NCBI GenBank assembly: GCA_023375785.1
Contig: SZWC01000841.1
Span: forward strand, 242,994-266,089
Direction of reading: 5' to 3'
DNA: 23,096 nucleotides
From: Penium margaritaceum
Taxonomy: Eukaryota; Streptophyta; Zygnematophyceae; Desmidiales; Peniaceae
In this document: positions 20,811-23,096 of the stretch, in pieces
Numbering within the stretch: position 1 is the first letter of the stretch
Layout of the letters: each line of letters starts with the position of its first letter
Notes under the pieces: generated by a model
What the model was told of the DNA's origin: nothing
Databases searched by the model: none
The model's input: the letters and a program-made list of their open reading frames with translations, nothing else
Program-made: the position numbers and the translations under genes

Positions 20811-21165
20811 TTTTCAATCCACACAAATTTGGAGCCCGTTCAGAGCTTCAAATTGCTTTTTACGGTGTCCAAATTAGTCGCCAAACGGAGGAACTGTCCT
20901 CCAAGTTGTGTTGGACCGGCCGGGTCCAAAACAAGGGGTATTTGCGAAAAGTGAGAGGAACTCTTGTTCTCGAGATTCGAACTTCTACCTTATGAAAATC
21001 GAATCGAGCCCCATCTGCGCCGATTGCTCATGCAAGCGGAGGCAAAAAGGCCATCTCTACTTGCAGGGTTGCGTTTGATGGGCTCTGATCGAGGTGGAAG
21101 GAGGACAGGAAGCTTCCTCCTCTCCACCCTTGGGTTGTTGGCCCGCTTGAGAGGGGAGAGAGGAG

Positions 21166-21880
21166 GGATCGCCCCCTCTCTCCCCTTCGGTCCATCGGCC
21201 CAAGTAAGAGGAGGGGGGAGATGGGAGAACGCCCCCTCTCTACCCCTCAGGCCATCGGCCATGTCAGAGGAGGGGGGAGGGGGAGATTGCCCCCTCTCCT
21301 CCCCTTGCAGCCGTCGGCCCAAGTGAGGGTGGGGAGCGGGGAGATCCTCCCTTCGCTCCCTCTCCGACCGTCGGCCCATGTGAGAGGAGGGAGAGGGGCA
21401 GATGTCCCCTCTCCACCATTCAGGTCATCGGCCCAAGTTAGGGGCGGGTGGGGGGACGTCCCCTCTTCTTCCCAATGACGCTTTCGGTGCCATGGTGGAG
21501 GGGAAGAGGGGGAGGGGGGGAGCTCGTCTTTCTCCTCCTCCCTGAGCGTTGTCGGTGCAGTGGGCGAAGGGGAGAGGGGGGCTCGCCCCTCTCCTCCCCC
21601 TTGGCCCAATCGGCGCCATGGCGGAGGGGAAGAGGGAGGGGCTCGCCCCTCTCTCCCCCCTTGGCGCCATTGGTGCAATGAACGAGGGGGAGAGGGGGCT
21701 GCCCCTCTCCTCCCCCTTGGCGCATTCGACACCACAAACGAGGGGGAGAGGAGGGCCTCGTCCCTCTCTTTCCCTTTGGCACCGTCGGCGCCATGGAAGA
21801 GGGGGAGAGAGGGCTCTCCCCTCTCCTTCCCTCAGCGCCGTCGGCGCATGAGAAGCGAGGGAGGGAGACGTATCTTTCAC
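21166..21880. repeat. ~60-bp GC-rich minisatellite, about 12 units
   Basis: Units share a CATCGGCCCAAGT or TCGGCGCCATGG-like core, then GAGGGGGAGAG, then CCCCTCTC-type runs. Cores recur near 21190, 21248, 21310, 21365, 21425, 21487, 21553, 21611, 21665, 21723, 21788 and 21839. The GAGAGGGG and CCCCTCTC runs of neighbouring units are reverse complements across short loops, so each unit boundary can fold. Overlapping Gly/Pro/Arg-rich frames on both strands are products of the repeat. The unit changes from CATCGGCCCAAGT-type on the left to GGCGCCATGG-type on the right. Confidence 0.85.
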
Positions 21881-22275
21881 TCCCCCTATCTAGCGTAGTC
21901 GGCGCTTGACGGGTGACGGAGGAGAGGGGTCCTACTTTCCTCCCGTTCTTGGTTGGGAGTTAACCAGTGGGACCATGGAGCTATCAGCCCGCCCGAAAAC
22001 CGATAGGTTCTCGGTCCCGTTAAGGGAAAACAGTCACCAGTTATGTGGCGTTTGCTCACAGCCATGAACCTTTTTCCTTTGTTGCACTCCCGACCGGGGA
22101 GTAAGCTCGACCTAATCTTTTCTTCACTCGAATGGGCTATGTTCTGACAGCGGGCGGCATTCGGCTGTAGTGTCAGGAAGACACCAATCCAAATCATTAT
22201 GGACAAAGAGCGTCGCTTGATAGCTCGATCCCACGGACAGCAAGAATCGATTTCAGAGATGATTTGCGGAAGGTG
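21881..22275 (-). other. 5' untranslated leader region of the retroelement
   Basis: In the element's own orientation this is the first ~400 bp after the primer site. A 136-codon minus frame crosses it and runs into the LTR, but shows no gag-like zinc knuckle or other motif. I read it as leader, or as the decayed start of gag. Confidence 0.4.
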
Positions 22276-22287
22276 GCTCAAATGCCA
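22276..22287 (-). other. Primer-binding site, initiator-tRNA-Met type
   Basis: The minus strand reads TGGCATTTGAGC one base inside the LTR. It shares 9 of 12 positions with TGGTATCAGAGC, the common plant initiator-Met primer site, including the leading TGG that pairs with tRNA CCA. Confidence 0.72.
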
Positions 22288-22288
22288 A

Positions 22289-22729
22289 TGTAACAAGTGT
22301 GGGCTGTTTTGCGACTAACTCTGGAACCAAAACGTAAGCCCTCACAATAGTCAGTCCAAGAAGGCCGAGTGACTGGTCGCCTCAACCATTTTGGCTGAGA
22401 CGTGTCACGGTGAAGCGGACACGGTCGTCATAGGGCATCTTTGCAACATGCAACCTAAAGAACCTATCGTTCCACGTGGCACGACCACGTGGAACAAGAC
22501 CCTAGCGAACAACTAGAGTGGAGGAGGAGTGACACTATGGATTTTCCATCGTGACACTCCTTTCTCCTCAAATCCGGCCACGAGCCATTTTCCGGGCTAG
22601 AGTCGAACTTGACTCTAACACATTATTTTCCGGGCTTTGGCTCCTCGAAACCTGAGCCTCAACTACCCGAAGTTCCCGATAAAAGATTTAACGACCATTT
22701 CTTATCGTAAAAATGATCCGTACGCTACA
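22289..22729 (-). repeat. Right LTR (5' LTR of the minus-strand element)
   Basis: 441 bp, TGTAACA...CGCTACA, with about 42 substitutions and a few short indels relative to the left LTR by eye. The differences cluster in the last 60 bp. The CCACGTGG pair is intact. The GAGTCGAAC...GACTC dyad has one broken pair (22600-22615). Confidence 0.9.
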
Positions 22730-22734
22730 ATTTG
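22730..22734. repeat. Target-site duplication ATTTG (right)
   Basis: Identical to 14841-14845. Confidence 0.88.
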
Positions 22735-22825
22735 TGTCTAGTCAAAGAAGATGTATCCAAGTATTTGTTGTTCAGTTACCTTTTGCCAAAAGAGTGGAGA
22801 TTTCAATTATGTGTGTAATAGCATA

Positions 22826-22849
22826 TGAATTCTATTTCATTAGAATTCA
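22826..22849. repeat. Perfect 8-bp inverted repeat
   Basis: TGAATTCT and AGAATTCA are reverse complements with an 8-base spacer, just before the (TG)n tract. Confidence 0.8.
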
Positions 22850-22851
22850 CA

Positions 22852-22883
22852 TGTGTGTGTGGGTGTGAGTGTGTCTATTAATC

Positions 22884-22927
<44 letters not shown>

Positions 22928-22966
22928 AGTGTGTGTGTTTGTGTGGTTGTGTGGTTGTGTGTGTAT
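22852..22966. repeat. (TG)n microsatellite, interrupted
   Basis: The pure TG core is at about 22887-22924, with imperfect TG-rich sequence on both sides. Such tracts can adopt Z-DNA. Confidence 0.95.
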
Positions 22967-23025
22967 ATGCACATGGATGTGTGTCTATGAGAGAGATATA
23001 AAGAGAGAGTGAAGGAAAGGGGAGG

Positions 23026-23028
<3 letters not shown>

Positions 23029-23093
<65 letters not shown>
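23029..23093. repeat. (GA)n microsatellite at the window edge
   Basis: A pure AG run of about 65 bp ends in ATAT at the last bases of the window. Confidence 0.95.
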
Positions 23094-23095
<2 letters not shown>

Positions 23096-23096
23096 T

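Larger units (their letters stand above)
14846..22729 (-). mobile_element. LTR retrotransposon, non-autonomous LARD-like
   Basis: Two direct repeats of 442 and 441 bp, about 90% identical by eye, begin TGTA and end TACA, and a perfect ATTTG duplication flanks them. Orientation comes from the internal ends. On the minus strand, one base inside the right LTR, is TGGCATTTGAGC, matching 9 of 12 bases of the common initiator-tRNA-Met primer site. Beside the left LTR the minus strand reads AAAGGGGAAGGAA, a clean polypurine tract. The 7-kb interior has no frame above about 160 codons and no recognisable gag, protease, integrase or reverse transcriptase motif on either strand. It therefore looks non-autonomous. 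The LTR divergence indicates an old insertion. The interior includes an apparent assembly duplication (19786-20340), so the true length is probably about 7.33 kb. Confidence 0.88.

Noticed and set aside
20950-20990. tRNA-like T-loop GTTCGAATC on the minus strand
   Set aside because: The flanking bases cannot form the 5-bp T stem or an acceptor stem, and no A-box is positioned upstream.
20964-21326. 120-codon plus frame and 129-codon minus frame at the minisatellite edge
   Set aside because: They run into the GC-rich minisatellite and are composed mainly of its translation. No motif is visible.

Overview
This window looks like eukaryotic nuclear DNA. It has no bacterial-style operons, there is a plausible GT-AG intron, long microsatellites and minisatellites, an LTR retroelement with a primer-binding site resembling initiator-tRNA-Met sites, and a fragment resembling a Mutator-like (MULE) transposase. 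A plant or other green-lineage genome rich in repeats fits best, but that is inference. Single N characters at 11300, 19984 and 20340 appear to be scaffold joins, and both surrounding duplications look like unmerged contig ends.

Layout. (1) 1-3545 is GC-rich. It holds one supportable gene model on the minus strand: a Ser/Pro-rich protein of unknown function, with exons at about 2609-1361 and 828-362. The 532-bp intron carries a (GA)n tract and two adjacent perfect palindromes. A 36-bp near-perfect palindrome lies at 3509-3544. (2) 3545-5280 is intergenic, with one (TC)n tract. (3) 5281-12490 is a repeat field. Two long degenerate TTGG blocks (5281-7225, 9007-9875) are each followed by similar flanking sequence, an AT-rich spacer, a poly-C tract and a segment packed with GTGTA/TACAC dyads. 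A G-poor, C-rich degenerate repeat (8230-8900) sits between them. The dyad segment at 10317-11299 is nearly duplicated at 11301-12264 across an N. (4) 12743-13084 encodes what looks like the N-terminal DNA-binding domain of a MULE transposase, and 13085-14840 shows nothing recognisable. (5) 14846-22729 is a complete-looking LTR retroelement on the minus strand: 442/441-bp LTRs, TGTA...TACA ends, a 5-bp ATTTG target duplication, a PBS and a polypurine tract. It has no recognisable gag or pol, so it is LARD-like (large, non-autonomous). Its interior is unusually dense in short perfect hairpins and includes a 24-bp repeat and a ~60-bp minisatellite that are themselves hairpin-forming. (6) 22735-23096 is (TG)n and (GA)n microsatellite.

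No set of genes here works together as a pathway. The most interesting signal is the non-coding, hairpin-dense retroelement. The next most interesting are the modular TTGG/poly-C/TACAC repeats and the paired palindromes in the GC-rich gene. The Ns and flanking duplications should be resolved before any repeat count is trusted.
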